Part shown: positions 52,897 through 63,152 of the stretch, piece after piece | Layout: every line of letters starts with the position of its first letter | How positions within the stretch are numbered: the stretch's first letter is position 1 | From: Pseudomonas sp. KU26590 | GTDB lineage: Bacteria; Pseudomonadota; Gammaproteobacteria; Pseudomonadales; Pseudomonadaceae | Length of the DNA: 64,000 nt | Direction: 5' to 3' | Assembly (NCBI RefSeq): GCF_026153515.1 | Contig: NZ_CP110644.1 | Coordinates: 1,827,501-1,891,500, forward strand | Notes under the pieces: model-generated | Seen by the model: the letters and a program-made list of their open reading frames with translations, nothing else | Databases searched by the model: none | What the model was told of the DNA's origin: nothing | Program-made: the position numbers and the translations under genes

Positions 52897-54420
52897 AATC
52901 TGTGGGGGCTGGCTTGCTGGCGAATGCGGTGGGTCAGGCGAGATTGACGGCGCAGACAGATCGCGTTCGCGGGACAAGCGCGCTCCTACAGTGGGTCTGC
53001 GTTGGCTGAGGTTTCAGCGGCAAGCACAGGATCTGTGGGCGCCGGCTTGATGGCGAATGCGGTGGGTCAGGCGTGATGGACGGCGCAGACAGATCGCGTT
53101 CGCGGGCAAGCGCGCTCCTACAGTGGATCTGCGTTGGCGGAGGTTTCAGCGGCAGGCACAGGATCTGTGGGCGCCGGCTTGATGGCGAATGCGGTGGGTC
53201 AGGCGTGATGGACGGCGCAGACAGATCCCGTTCGCGGGACAAGCCACGCTCCTACGGTGGATCTGTGTTGGCTGAGGTTTTCGCGTCAGGCATGGATCTG
53301 TAGGCGCCGGCTTGCTGGCGAATGCGGTGGGTCAGGCGAAATGGACGGCGCAGGCAGATCGCGTTCGCGGGACAAGCCACGCTCCTACGGTGGGTCTGCG
53401 TTGGCTGAGGTTTCAGCGGCAGGCACAGGATCTGTGGGAGCCGGCTTGCTGGCGAATGCGGTGGGTCAGGCGAGAGTGATGGAGCAGGGAGATTGCATTC
53501 GCGGGACAAGCCACGCTCCTACGGTGGATCTGCGTTGGCGGAGGTTTCAGCGGCAGGCACAGGATCTGTGGGCGCCGGCTTGATGGCGAATGCGGTGGGT
53601 CAGGCGAGATGGACGGCGCAGACAGATCCCGTTCGCGGGCAAGCCACGCTCCTACGGTGCATCTGCGTTGGCGGAGGTTTCAGCGTCAGGCATGGGATTT
53701 GTAGGAGCCAGCTTGCTGGCGAATGCGGTGGGTCAGGCGAGAGTGATGGAGCAGGGAGATCGCGTTCGCGGGACAAGCCACGCTCCTACGGTGGGTCTGC
53801 GTTGGCGGAGGTTTCAACGGCAGGCATGGATCTGTGGGCGCCGGCTTGATGGCGAATGCGGTGGGTCAGGCGAGATTGACGGCGCAGACAGATCGCGTTC
53901 GCGGGACAAGCCACGCTCCTACGGTGGATCTGCGTTGGCGGAGGGTTTCAGCGTCAGGCATGGATCTGTGGGCGCCGGCTTGCTGACGAATGCGGTGGGT
54001 CAGGCGAAATGGATGGCGCAGGCAGATCGCATTCGCGGGACAAGACACGCTCCTACGGTGGGTCTGCGTTGGCTGAGGTTTCAGCGGCAAGCACAGGATC
54101 TGTGGGCGCCGGCTTGCTGGCGAATGCGGTGGGTCAGGCGAGAGTGATGGAGCAGGGAGATTGCATTCGCGGGACAAGCCACGCTCCTACGGTGGGTCTG
54201 CGTTGGCGGAGGTTTCAGCGGCAGGCACAGGATCTGTGGGCGCCGGCTTGCTGGCGAATGCGGTGGGTCAGGCGAGATTGACGGCGCAGACAGATCGCGT
54301 TCGCGGGACAAGCCACGCTCCTACGGTGGATCTGCGTTGGCTGAGGTTTCAGCGGCAGACATGGATCTGTGGGAGCCGGCTTGCTGGCGAATGCGGTGGG
54401 TCAGGCGAGGCGAATGCGTT
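52897..54420. repeat. Twelve-copy tandem array of a ~133-bp chimeric REP unit
   Basis: The marker GCGAATGCGGTGGGTCAGG (one copy reads ACGAATG) starts at 52920, 53053, 53185, 53318, 53452, 53585, 53719, 53852, 53986, 54120, 54253 and 54387, a period of 132-134 bases. Each unit joins a REP of the GGCGCCGGCTTGCTGGC class in one direction to a REP of a different class (CGCGGGACAAGCCACGCTCC) in the other. The last copy is truncated, 116 bases before rstA. No real gene lies inside the array. Confidence 0.95.
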
Positions 54421-54535
54421 GTGTCTGCCGCCCGATTTGCCCATGATCGGGCGCATCGCCGACAAGCGCGCCACGCCTTCGGCACACGCACATCGCAAGA
54501 CGCCTATTAATAAGAACAACATCAGGAGCCTCACC

Positions 54536-55273
54536 GTGCAGCCACAACCCTGGCAGGTGCTGATCGTCGAGGATGACCAGCGGCTGGCCGAGCTCACCCG
54601 CGACTACCTCGAAAACAACGGCCTGCGCGTGAGCCTGGAAGGGGACGGCGCGCGGGCGGCCCAGCGAATCATCGACGAGCAGCCGGATCTGGTGATCCTC
54701 GACCTCATGCTGCCCGGCGAAGACGGCCTGAGCATCTGCCGCAAGGTGCGCAGCCACTACGACGGCCCGATCCTGATGCTCACCGCGCGCACCGACGACA
54801 GCGATCAGATTCAGGGGCTGGACATGGGCGCCGACGATTACGTCGGTAAACCGGTGCATCCCCGTGTCCTGCTCGCGCGCATTCATGCGTTGTTAAGGCG
54901 CAGCGAAACCGTCGAAAGCCCCGCCCAGGAACAGCACCGTCTGGAATTCGGCGCGCTGGTGGTGGACAACACCCTGCGCGAGGCCTGGCTCAACGACCAG
55001 GCCGTCGAACTGACCAGCGCCGAATTCGACCTCTTGTGGCTGCTGGTCGCCAACGCCGGGCGCATTCTCTCTCGCGAGGAAATCTTTACCGCCTTGCGCG
55101 GCGTCGGCTACGACGGCCAGGACCGCTCCATCGACGTGCGCATCTCGAAAATCCGCCCGCGCATCGGTGACGACCCCGACCACCCACGCCTGATCAAGAC
55201 CGTGCGCAACAAGGGTTACCTGTTCGTGCCCCACGCCGCCGCGCAACTGCCCTCCCTCAAGCACGATGGCTAA
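54536..55273 (+). CDS. rstA: OmpR-family response regulator, RstA-like
   Basis: A 245-residue transcription regulator. The receiver domain has acidic residues VEDD at 11-14, phospho-acceptor D56 (LVILDLMLPGEDG) and the conserved Lys in DDYVGKPV. A winged-helix DNA-binding domain follows (ELTSAEFDLLWLLVANAGRI, SIDVRISKIRPRIG, VRNKGYLF). The start is GTG 54536 with CAGGAG 8 bases upstream; in-frame readings further upstream run into the REP array and are artefacts. The partner kinase starts 3 bases after its stop. Confidence 0.9.
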   Translation: MQPQPWQVLIVEDDQRLAELTRDYLENNGLRVSLEGDGARAAQRIIDEQPDLVILDLMLPGEDGLSICRKVRSHYDGPILMLTARTDDSDQIQGLDMGADDYVGKPVHPRVLLARIHALLRRSETVESPAQEQHRLEFGALVVDNTLREAWLNDQAVELTSAEFDLLWLLVANAGRILSREEIFTALRGVGYDGQDRSIDVRISKIRPRIGDDPDHPRLIKTVRNKGYLFVPHAAAQLPSLKHDG

Positions 55274-55276
55274 TCG

Positions 55277-56917
55277 ATGAACTCCATCTTCCTGCGCATC
55301 TATGGCGGCATGCTCGGCGTTCTGGTGCTGGTGGCCTTGCTCGGCGTGCTGACCCTGCATCTGGTCAACGCCGTGCGCGCCGATCAATACCGCGAGCAAC
55401 TGGCCCACGGCACCTTCACCCTTATGGCCGACAATTTAAAAGGCATGAACACCATTGAACGCACCCGCGCCCTCGCCGTATGGGAACGGCTGCTGGGTAT
55501 CCCGCTGACACTGGAAACCGCCGAGCACGCGCATCTGGACGGCAGCGCGCGCAGTCGTCTGAGTCGCGGGCAGGTGGTGGTCGAACAGACCGGGCCCCAT
55601 GCCGCGCGGGTATTTCGGGAGGTTGAGCCTGCGCTGTCGGGCAATCCGTCCAGCGGTTTGCTGCTGACCGGCGAGGTGCGGCAGATCAGCGAGCAATTGG
55701 CCCGCGCGACGATCTTTCTGTTGCTGGATGAGCTGGTGCGTCTGCCGGTTGAGGAGCAGCCCGCGCGTCTTGAAGCGTTGCGCCAGAGCAAGGGTTTCGG
55801 CTTCGACATGCAGCTGATCCGGCTGGAGAAGCTGGATGTCGATGATGACCAGCGTCGGCGCATCGACGAGGGCGACACGGTGATGGCGCTGGGCAAGGGC
55901 GGCGATTCCATCCGCGTGCTTTCCGGCGTCGGCGAAACCCCGTGGGTGCTGGAGATCGGGCCGCTGTTCCAGATGAACCCCTATCCGCCGGAGCTTCTGA
56001 TCCTCATCGCGTTTCTCGGTCTGTGCCTGATCGGTCTGGTGGTTTACCTGCTGGTGCGTCGGCTCGAGCATCGGCTGCGCGGGCTGGAAGCGGCGGCCAC
56101 GCAGATCGCTCAGGGCAGCCTGGAAACCCGCGTGCTCGCAACGGGCGCGGATTCGGTCGGGCGGCTGGCGTCGGCATTCAACGGCATGGCCGAGCACTTG
56201 CAGCGTTCGTTGATGATCCAGCGCGAACTGGTCCGCGCCGTGTCCCACGAGTTGCGCACGCCGGTGGCGCGGTTGCGTTTCGGGCTGGAAATGATCAACG
56301 ACGCCACGACCCCGGAAGCGCGGCATAAATACATGGTCGGCATGGACAGCGATATCCAGGACCTCGACAAGCTGGTCGACGAGATGCTCACCTACGCGCG
56401 CCTGGAGCAGGGTGCGCCGACCCTGAATTTCCAGCGCATCGACCTCGACGCCCTGATCGATCAGGTGATCGCCGAACTGGCGCCGCTGCGGCCGCACATC
56501 AGTGTCAGGCGCGGGGAGTGCGTTGATGAGCTGCATCGTGTCGGATCGGGGGAAGAGCACTGGGTCGAGGCGGAACCGCGCTATTTGCATCGCGCGCTGC
56601 AGAACCTGGTGAGCAACGCCATGCGCCACGCCGAATCGGAGGTGCGCATTGGCTATCAGCTGAGTGAGGAGCGCTGCCGCATCGACGTCGACGATGACGG
56701 CCCCGGCGTACCGGAAAGTGCCTGGGAACGGATCTTCACGCCGTTCATGCGCCTGGACGACAGCCGCACCCGCGCGTCGGGCGGCCATGGGCTGGGGTTG
56801 TCGATCGTGCGTCGCATCATCCATTGGCATGGCGGCCGCGCGTTGATCGGGCGCAGTCAAACCCTGGGCGGCGCGTGTTTCAGTCTGGCCTGGCCCCGCC
56901 AGCAGGGGGATGCGTGA
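55277..56917 (+). CDS. rstB: Sensor histidine kinase, RstB-like
   Basis: A 546-residue membrane kinase. The first helix (GGMLGVLVLVALLGVLTLHL, residues 9-28) is followed by a periplasmic sensor region to about residue 235 and a second helix (LLILIAFLGLCLIGLVVYLL). After HAMP (RRLEHRLRGLEAAATQIAQG) comes the H-box VSHELRTPVARLRFG with phospho-acceptor His324, then the ATP domain (NLVSNAMRHAE, DDDGPGVPES, GGHGLGLSIV). It phosphorylates the adjacent regulator. Its stop overlaps the fhuF start (TGATG), so the reductase is under the same transcript. The sensed signal is unknown. Confidence 0.92.
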   Translation: MNSIFLRIYGGMLGVLVLVALLGVLTLHLVNAVRADQYREQLAHGTFTLMADNLKGMNTIERTRALAVWERLLGIPLTLETAEHAHLDGSARSRLSRGQVVVEQTGPHAARVFREVEPALSGNPSSGLLLTGEVRQISEQLARATIFLLLDELVRLPVEEQPARLEALRQSKGFGFDMQLIRLEKLDVDDDQRRRIDEGDTVMALGKGGDSIRVLSGVGETPWVLEIGPLFQMNPYPPELLILIAFLGLCLIGLVVYLLVRRLEHRLRGLEAAATQIAQGSLETRVLATGADSVGRLASAFNGMAEHLQRSLMIQRELVRAVSHELRTPVARLRFGLEMINDATTPEARHKYMVGMDSDIQDLDKLVDEMLTYARLEQGAPTLNFQRIDLDALIDQVIAELAPLRPHISVRRGECVDELHRVGSGEEHWVEAEPRYLHRALQNLVSNAMRHAESEVRIGYQLSEERCRIDVDDDGPGVPESAWERIFTPFMRLDDSRTRASGGHGLGLSIVRRIIHWHGGRALIGRSQTLGGACFSLAWPRQQGDA

Positions 56918-57648
56918 TGTTCGATGGGACGCTGGCCGGGTTTGCCCGCACGGTGGTGGTCGATGAAACCCGGCCTGTGTTGCCGTCGACCGAGTTGCTG
57001 CGGGATGACGCTCTGTATCGCTTGCTGCTGAAGGTGTATGGGCCTGACTTGGTGAGGAGTCAATTGCCGGTGCTGGTCTCGCAATGGATGAAATATTACG
57101 CGATGCAGCTGATTCCGCCGGTGGTGGTGGCGAATCTGGCCCATGGCGTGACGTGGCCGCTGGGGCTGGAACGCCTGAGTTTCGCCCTGCACGCACGTGG
57201 CTATCTGGACGGCGTGAGGTTTGAGGGCGCTGTTACGCAGGTGGCGGTTTCGGACGATCCGTTCGAGCGTTTTGCGCCGCTGCTGGAGAATCTTCAGCAG
57301 GTGATCGACCGCTTGAGTGCCTACGCGGATGTACCGGCGGCGGTGCTGTGGGGCAACGCCGGGGATTATCTGGAAACCTGCTTGCGGGATCTGTCAGCGG
57401 CGAGTGACGTTTCCGTTGTTGCGGGTTATGGGCTGTTGCGTGAACGGCTGAGGCCGGATGGGCGGCGTAATCCGCTGTTCAACGCCGTTAGCTATATAGA
57501 GAAGGACGGGCAGACGGTTCGGCAGAGGCGCACGTGCTGCTTGAGTTATCGGGTGGAATGGGTGGGGCGGTGTGAACATTGTCCGTTGGGCGCGGCCGTC
57601 ACCCCCGAATCGCCACCAGACTCAACAGCTGCCCGTCCTGCACGCTGA
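56917..57648 (+). CDS. fhuF: FhuF-type siderophore-iron reductase
   Basis: A 243-residue cytoplasmic [2Fe-2S] protein that reduces and releases iron from hydroxamate-type siderophores. The FhuF-type cluster motif is at the C-terminus: CC-x10-C-x2-C (RTCCLSY ... GRCEHCPLG). The N-terminal two thirds (QLPVLVSQWMKYYAMQLIPP, WPLGLERLSFALH) form the typical helical domain. It is translationally coupled to the RstB-like kinase. Its last 50 bases overlap the convergent phosphopantetheinyl transferase gene. Confidence 0.88.
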   Translation: MFDGTLAGFARTVVVDETRPVLPSTELLRDDALYRLLLKVYGPDLVRSQLPVLVSQWMKYYAMQLIPPVVVANLAHGVTWPLGLERLSFALHARGYLDGVRFEGAVTQVAVSDDPFERFAPLLENLQQVIDRLSAYADVPAAVLWGNAGDYLETCLRDLSAASDVSVVAGYGLLRERLRPDGRRNPLFNAVSYIEKDGQTVRQRRTCCLSYRVEWVGRCEHCPLGAAVTPESPPDSTAARPAR

Positions 57649-58324
57649 ACTGCGCGTCCAGGTCCTTGCCGTTGTGCCATTCCTCCGACAGATCGATTTT
57701 CAGCCGCAGCCGCGCGTTGCCGTCGTCTGACCATTCCAGCAGTTCGGCGTCCTCGAAATAAAAGCGCTTGAGCACGATGGGGTAGAGCGCCTTGAACAGG
57801 CTTTCTTTCAGGGAAAAGGTCAGGGTGACGACCTTCGATGCTTCATGTTCGGGCCCGGCGTTCAGGCGCTGCATTTCCGCAGGCGTCAGAATCTCACCGG
57901 CCAGGCGCACGGCGCGCTCGTTGCTCATCAACTGTTCAACGTCCAGGCCCAATCCGCGCCAGTCCGTCTTGCGCGCAACAATCGCGGCGGCCCAGCCGGT
58001 GCTGTGGGTGATCGAACCAGTGACGTCCGCTGGCCAGACCGGCGCGCGGTCTTCGCCAATCAGCGGGACGTGGGAGCGGCCGTCCAACTGCCGCATCGCC
58101 TCCCGCGCGCACAAACGACCGGCGAGAAACTCCGTCTGCCGCTTGGCGACCGACCGCTGAATGGAGGCGGGCGGTTCAATGAGACAGCGCTGGAAATCGC
58201 CGTCGATGAGCTTTTGCGGATCGAACCGACTGCTCACCAACAGCACCTCCGCCAGCCCATGGGGCAAGGGCCAGTGAGCGGTCAGGGCAGGGCAACAGTC
58301 GGGCAGTGTCGGGGATCGAGTCAT
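57599..58324 (-). CDS. 4'-phosphopantetheinyl transferase, EntD/PcpS type
   Basis: A 241-residue enzyme that attaches the phosphopantetheine arm of CoA to carrier proteins of fatty acid, polyketide or siderophore peptide synthesis. Motifs are TGSITHSTGWAAAIV, GLGLDVEQL (magnesium-binding Asp and Glu) and FSLKESLFKALYP (W/F-x2-KEA equivalent). In Pseudomonas one such enzyme often serves both primary and siderophore pathways. The start is ATG 58324 or 58333; longer in-frame readings enter the repeat array. Its 3' end overlaps fhuF on the opposite strand. Confidence 0.9.
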   Translation of the reverse strand: MTRSPTLPDCCPALTAHWPLPHGLAEVLLVSSRFDPQKLIDGDFQRCLIEPPASIQRSVAKRQTEFLAGRLCAREAMRQLDGRSHVPLIGEDRAPVWPADVTGSITHSTGWAAAIVARKTDWRGLGLDVEQLMSNERAVRLAGEILTPAEMQRLNAGPEHEASKVVTLTFSLKESLFKALYPIVLKRFYFEDAELLEWSDDGNARLRLKIDLSEEWHNGKDLDAQFSVQDGQLLSLVAIRG

Positions 58325-58344
58325 GCCCGGCATTCTGCCGGAAC

Positions 58345-58873
58345 CGCGGCGTGCTGCGCAAAACCGGATTGCCGCCGAATGGAAGCGCTGCCTTCTGTAA
58401 CACCGGTTTGCGGCCGAACGCAAAGGTGCAGGCACACGCAAAACATGTAGGAGCGCGCTTGCCCGCGAACGCGGTGGGTCAGGCAAAGTTGATGGCACAG
58501 GCAGATCGCATTCGCGGGCAAGCGCGCTCCTACAGTAGATCCGCGGCGACCGCGAGATCGTGGGCATCCGCAACACCGGTTTGCGGCCGAACGCAAAGGC
58601 GCAGGCACACGCAAAACCTGTAGGAGCGTGGCTTGTCCCGCGATCGGCTGCGAAGCAGTTGTAAACCTCACGACGCCATGCCTGCTGACACACCGCATTC
58701 ATTGTATTGCTGCCGCTGCGCGCCAGATCACGGGACAAGCCACGCTCCTACAGGGGATCTGCGTCGATTCACAAACATCGTGGTGGTGCGGAAGCCGGTT
58801 GGCGTCGAGCGCAAAACCGGATTGCGGCCGGACGCAAAGGTGCAGGCACACGCAAAACCTGTAGGAGCGCGCT
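58345..58873. repeat. Left part of ~430-bp macro-repeat array (before the IS elements)
   Basis: It holds one full macro-unit and the first bases of a second. The marker GTAGGAGCGCGCTTGCCCGC occurs at 58447 and begins again at 58863, where it is cut by an IS3 element after GCGCGCT. A unit contains pairs of two REP classes, a CACACG tract (one copy here) and a GGTTTGCGGCCGAACGC segment. Confidence 0.9.
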
Positions 58874-58914
58874 TGAACTGGTCAAGTAATTCTGGACACC
58901 CGTCTAGGTTTTCA

Positions 58915-59433
<519 letters not shown>

Positions 59434-59461
59434 TCAAGGTAGTTGTCGCGTCACCGTCTAA

Positions 59462-60487
59462 CTATGCTGCTCTTTTCTCGACCTGTTGCTCTCGATCCGG
59501 ATTCAGCAGCACGGTGCCGATCGGTTCCCAGTTACGCGTCCGGCCTGACCACCGTTCCGGTCTTTTTTCCTTGGCTCGTTCGTACAGCTCATGTCGCTGG
59601 GCCAAGACTTTATGATCCAGTCCTCGATGCCGCTCAGCCGGTGTGACGAACCGGATACGGCTATGTCGGTGCTCGTTGTTGTACCACCGTATGAAGTCCC
59701 TCACCCAGCTGCGTGCGGCGTCCAAACTGGCAAAACCATCCTGCGGCCATTGCGGGCAGTATTTCAGTGTTCTAAACAACGACTCCGAGTACGGATTGTC
59801 GTTGCTGACACGCGGTCGGCCACGTGACGGGGTGATACCCAGGTCGTACATTTTGCTCAGCAGTGTCACCGATTTCATCGGCGCGCCGTTATCCGAGTGC
59901 AGCACCAGCGGGTCTTGTAAACACTGCTCACCGATCACGCTGCGTTGCAGCAGCGCAGCGGCTTTCTCGCCACTTTCCGCCTCATAGACTTCCCAGCCCA
60001 CGGCCTTGCGGCTGTAAATATCCTCGATCAGATAGAGGTAATAAAACTGGCCGCGTATCGGCGACGGCAGGTACGTGATGTCCCACGACCACACTTGGTT
60101 CGGCGCTTTGGCCGCATGCGTCGTTGGTGCGGCGTACCGTCTGGGGCGCTGACTACGGCCTCGATGTTGCTGTTGCCCCGTCGCTCGCAAGACACGATAG
60201 ATCGTCGCCTCCGACGCCAGATAGCGCCCTTGATCGGCCAGGCGCGGCACGATCTGGCTTGGCGGCAAGTGGGCATACTGCGGGCTGTTACACAGCGTCA
60301 CAATGGCCTGTCGCTCTGCCTCGGTCAGCGCATTTCGTGGCGTTGGCCGTGTGACCGTCGTACGGGCGTCGGTCTGGATAGCGTCTGTTTGAGTCCACCG
60401 TTGCAAGGTGCGCAGCGACAGACCAACTTCCCGACAGGCCCTGATTTTTCTGGCTCCCGCCGCGACCGCTTCGCCCAGCCAGGCCAC
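59462..60487 (-). CDS. IS3-family OrfB integrase (inner element)
   Basis: A 341-residue rve/DDE integrase. The N-terminal HTH-like part (REVGLSLRTLQRWTQTD) is followed by a linker and the core WSWDITYLPSPIRGQFYYLY (first Asp), LVLHSDNGAPMKS (second Asp) and NDNPYSESLFRTLKY (Glu). It is read by -1 frameshifting from the upstream OrfA; the -1 frame is open from the slippery site to this start. The frame is intact. Confidence 0.92.
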   Translation of the reverse strand: MAWLGEAVAAGARKIRACREVGLSLRTLQRWTQTDAIQTDARTTVTRPTPRNALTEAERQAIVTLCNSPQYAHLPPSQIVPRLADQGRYLASEATIYRVLRATGQQQHRGRSQRPRRYAAPTTHAAKAPNQVWSWDITYLPSPIRGQFYYLYLIEDIYSRKAVGWEVYEAESGEKAAALLQRSVIGEQCLQDPLVLHSDNGAPMKSVTLLSKMYDLGITPSRGRPRVSNDNPYSESLFRTLKYCPQWPQDGFASLDAARSWVRDFIRWYNNEHRHSRIRFVTPAERHRGLDHKVLAQRHELYERAKEKRPERWSGRTRNWEPIGTVLLNPDREQQVEKRAA

Positions 60488-60513
60488 GAGTAACTGCCGC
60501 TCTGGCAGAGACG

Positions 60514-61026
60514 TTAGTTGGCCTCGTCGTCGGTCGTTCCCCAGTAGTCGTTGAGCTTTTTTCGCAGCACCAATAACGCGGCTGTTTCAGCGAGCGCCTT
60601 GTCTTTGCGGCGCAGTTCGCGCTCAAGTTCCTGGATGCGTTTCTTGTCTTTGCGCGCCTGGTCTCGTTCTTCTTTTTGCAGGGCCTTTTCCGATTTCTGG
60701 CCGGTGATGAAGGCTTGTCGCCAGGCCGTGATTTGCTCGGGGTAAAGGCCTTTGCGGCGGCAGTATTCACCCAGGTCGATCTCGGACAAACCGGCGGCTT
60801 CAAGCACGACAGCAAACTTGGTTTCGGCTGACCAGTTCTCGGTCAGCGGCTTGTTTTCGGACACTGCACTTCCTTCAGAACTGAGCTGTTTGCGCCAGTT
60901 GGACAAAGACATTTCGCTGACCCCTTCGCGCCGGGAAACCTCGGCCATCGACAGGTTCAGCGGGGGAAGCAGCATTTTGAGTAATGCGGCTCTGCGTTCA
61001 GGTGAATAGTACGGCACGACCAGTCT
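60514..61026 (-). CDS. IS3-family OrfA (inner element)
   Basis: About 170 residues, beginning near 61026 (VPYYSPERRAALLKMLLPP; a longer reading reaches 61074). Two helix-turn-helix parts are visible (LNLSMAEVSRREGVSEMSLS and DLGEYCRRKGLYPEQITAWR), followed by a leucine-zipper coiled coil (KKRIQELERELRRKDKALAE). The slippery heptamer A AAA AAG (plus-strand CTTTTTT at 60556-60562), set in the reading CGA AAA AAG, is placed to make the OrfAB fusion. Confidence 0.85.
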   Translation of the reverse strand, partial: RLVVPYYSPERRAALLKMLLPPLNLSMAEVSRREGVSEMSLSNWRKQLSSEGSAVSENKPLTENWSAETKFAVVLEAAGLSEIDLGEYCRRKGLYPEQITAWRQAFITGQKSEKALQKEERDQARKDKKRIQELERELRRKDKALAETAALLVLRKKLNDYWGTTDDEAN

Positions 61027-61416
61027 CTTTCCGCCCCCGATATACTTTTTTAGGAAAAACCGGAGAGGCGACAACTATCCTGACACCGGGGGGATGCGGC
61101 GCCACCAATGCCTCGACCCCTGAAGATTTGTATTTGTGCGGGCGACGCTGACAGCTCACGACCCCTGATTCACGCATGAGAGTGCGGGCCATGTACCGGC
61201 CAACCTGATGCCCTTCGCTGCGAAGGTCACTGGCCAGCGTTCTTGCTCCCGCCGATCCCCGCGACTCCTTGTGAAATCTGACTAACAAAGTCCTAAGCCT
61301 CGCACGGCCGCGGTTTGCGACGCCCTGGCGCTGGCGCCAGGCGTAAAAACTGCTGCGGTTGACTCCCAACGCGCGGCAACAATCGTGAACGCCGTAGTGC
61401 TCGCCCAGCTCGCTGA

Positions 61417-61725
61417 TCAGTTCGAATGATCTTTGGAGTCCGAAAGCAGGAGAGCACTGGCCTTTTTTAGGATTTCAATATCCCGGTCCTTCTGCCTGAG
61501 CAAGGTCTTGAGTCGCTGTATTTCCTGTTGCTCGGCGGTAATCGCCTTGGCACCCACAGGCGTCGCGCCTTGGCGCTCCGCACGCACCTGTTCGACCCAG
61601 CGACGCAGCGCGGTTCGGCCAATGCTCAGGTTGTCGCAGACTTCAGGGACCGATTGTCCCTCGTCCAGCACCATGGCCGCTGCCTTGAGTTTGAATTCGT
61701 TCGAGTAAGAAGTACGCATGCCCAT
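61417..61725 (-). CDS. IS3-family OrfA (outer element)
   Basis: A 102-residue DNA-binding protein with a helix-turn-helix (EFKLKAAAMVLDEGQSVPEV, LSIGRTALRRWVEQV) and a coiled coil (EIQRLKTLLRQKDRDIEIL). It ends just past the A AAA AAG slippery site (61462-61468). Intact, but its OrfB partner is split, so the outer element cannot move on its own. Confidence 0.9.
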   Translation of the reverse strand: MGMRTSYSNEFKLKAAAMVLDEGQSVPEVCDNLSIGRTALRRWVEQVRAERQGATPVGAKAITAEQQEIQRLKTLLRQKDRDIEILKKASALLLSDSKDHSN

Positions 61726-61791
61726 AACACCTCGGATTTGGGCGCTATCTTAGCGCCCGATTGAGATGTCCAAAATCATTAAGCCAGTTCA

Positions 61792-63020
61792 GCTTGCCCG
61801 CGAACGCGGTGGGTCAGGCAACGTTGATGGCACAGGCAAATCGCATTCGCGGGCAAGCGCGCTCCTACAGATCTGCGGCGACCGCGAGATCGTGGGCATC
61901 CGCAACACCGGTTTGCGGCCGAACGCAAAGGCGCAGGCACACGCACACGCACACGCAAAACCTGTAGGAGCGTGGCTTGTCCCGCGATCGGCTGCGAAGC
62001 AGTTGTAAACCTCACGACGCCATGCCTGCTGACACACCGCATTCATTGTGTTGCTGCCGCTGCGCGCCAGATCGCGGGACAAGCCACGCTCCTACAGTGG
62101 ATCTGCGTCGATTCACAAACATCGTGGTGGTGCGGAAGCCGGTTTGCGTCGAGCGCAAAACCGGATTGCGGCCGGACGCAAAGGTGCGGGCACACGCAAA
62201 ACCTGTAGGAGCGCGCTTGCCCGCGAACGCGGTGGGTCAGGCAACGTTGATGGCACAGGCAAATCGCATTCGCGGGCAAGCGCGCTCCTACAGTAGATCT
62301 GCGGCGACCGCGAGATCGTGGGCATCCGCAACACCGGTTTGCGGCCGAACGCAAAGGCGCAGGCACACGCACACGCACACGCACACGCACACGCAAAACC
62401 TGTAGGAGCGTGGCTTGTCCCGCGATCGGCTGCGAAGCAGTTGTAAACCTCACGACGCCATGCCTGCTGACACACCGCATTCATTGTGTTGCTGCCGCTG
62501 CGCGCCAGATCGCGGGACAAGCCACGCTCCCACAGTGGATCTGCGTCGATTCACAAACATCGTGGTGGTGCGGAAGCCGGTTTGCGGCGAACGCAAAACC
62601 GGTTTGCGGCCGGACGCAAAGGCGCAGGCACACGCAAAACCTGTAGGAGCGCGCTTGCCCGCGAACGCGGTGGGTCAGGCAACGTTGATGGCACAGGCAG
62701 ATCGCATTCGCGGGCAAGCGCGCTCCTACAGTAGATCTGCGGCGACCGCGAGATCGTGGGCATCCGCAACACCGGTTTGCGGCGAACGCAAAGGCGCAGG
62801 CACACGCAAAACCTGTAGGAGCGTGGCTTGTCCCGCGATCGGCTGCGAAGCAGTCGCAAACCTCACGACGCCATGCCTGCTGACACACCGCATTCATTTT
62901 GTTGCTGCCGCTGCGCGCCAGATCGCGGGACAAGCCACGCTCCTACAGTGGATCTGCGTCGATTCACAAACATCGTGGTGGTGCGGAAGCCGGTTTGCGG
63001 CGAACGCAAAATCCAACGGC
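61792..63020. repeat. Right part of the ~430-bp macro-repeat array
   Basis: It continues the array after the IS elements, with marker REPs restarting at 62207 and 62645. Unit sizes are about 416, 423 (IS removed), 438 and 376 (last, truncated). The CACACG hexamer tract has 1, 3, 5 and 1 copies in units one to four. Each unit also holds a conserved ~110-base block (GCTGCGAAGCAGTTGTAAAC to TGCCGCTGCGCGCCAG) between two inverted GTGGCTTGTCCCGCGAT-class REPs. Apparent reading frames here are repeat artefacts. Confidence 0.92.
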
Positions 63021-63152
63021 CTGATCTAATCCTGTTGGCGTCAGCTTGCTGGCGAATGCGGTGGGTCGGTACATGTTCAGGAGGGGTTCAGCGCTGGCTG
63101 CGTATGCTCCAAACCGTACCCAACAAGGCGCCTGGCGCTGGAGGACCTGCTC

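Noticed and set aside
53493..54147. Frames of 100-185 codons in the 133-bp array and an N-terminal extension of rstA from 54161
   Set aside because: Pure translation of REP units; rstA has its own GTG start with a good ribosome site at 54536.
52897..54420. CRISPR array suspected from regular ~133-base spacing
   Set aside because: The whole unit is repeated, not a short repeat with unique spacers, and no cas gene is present.
62415..63029. Reading frames of 80-200 codons in the macro-repeat array
   Set aside because: They repeat the same translated REP words in each unit and on both strands; no start signals or protein-like features.
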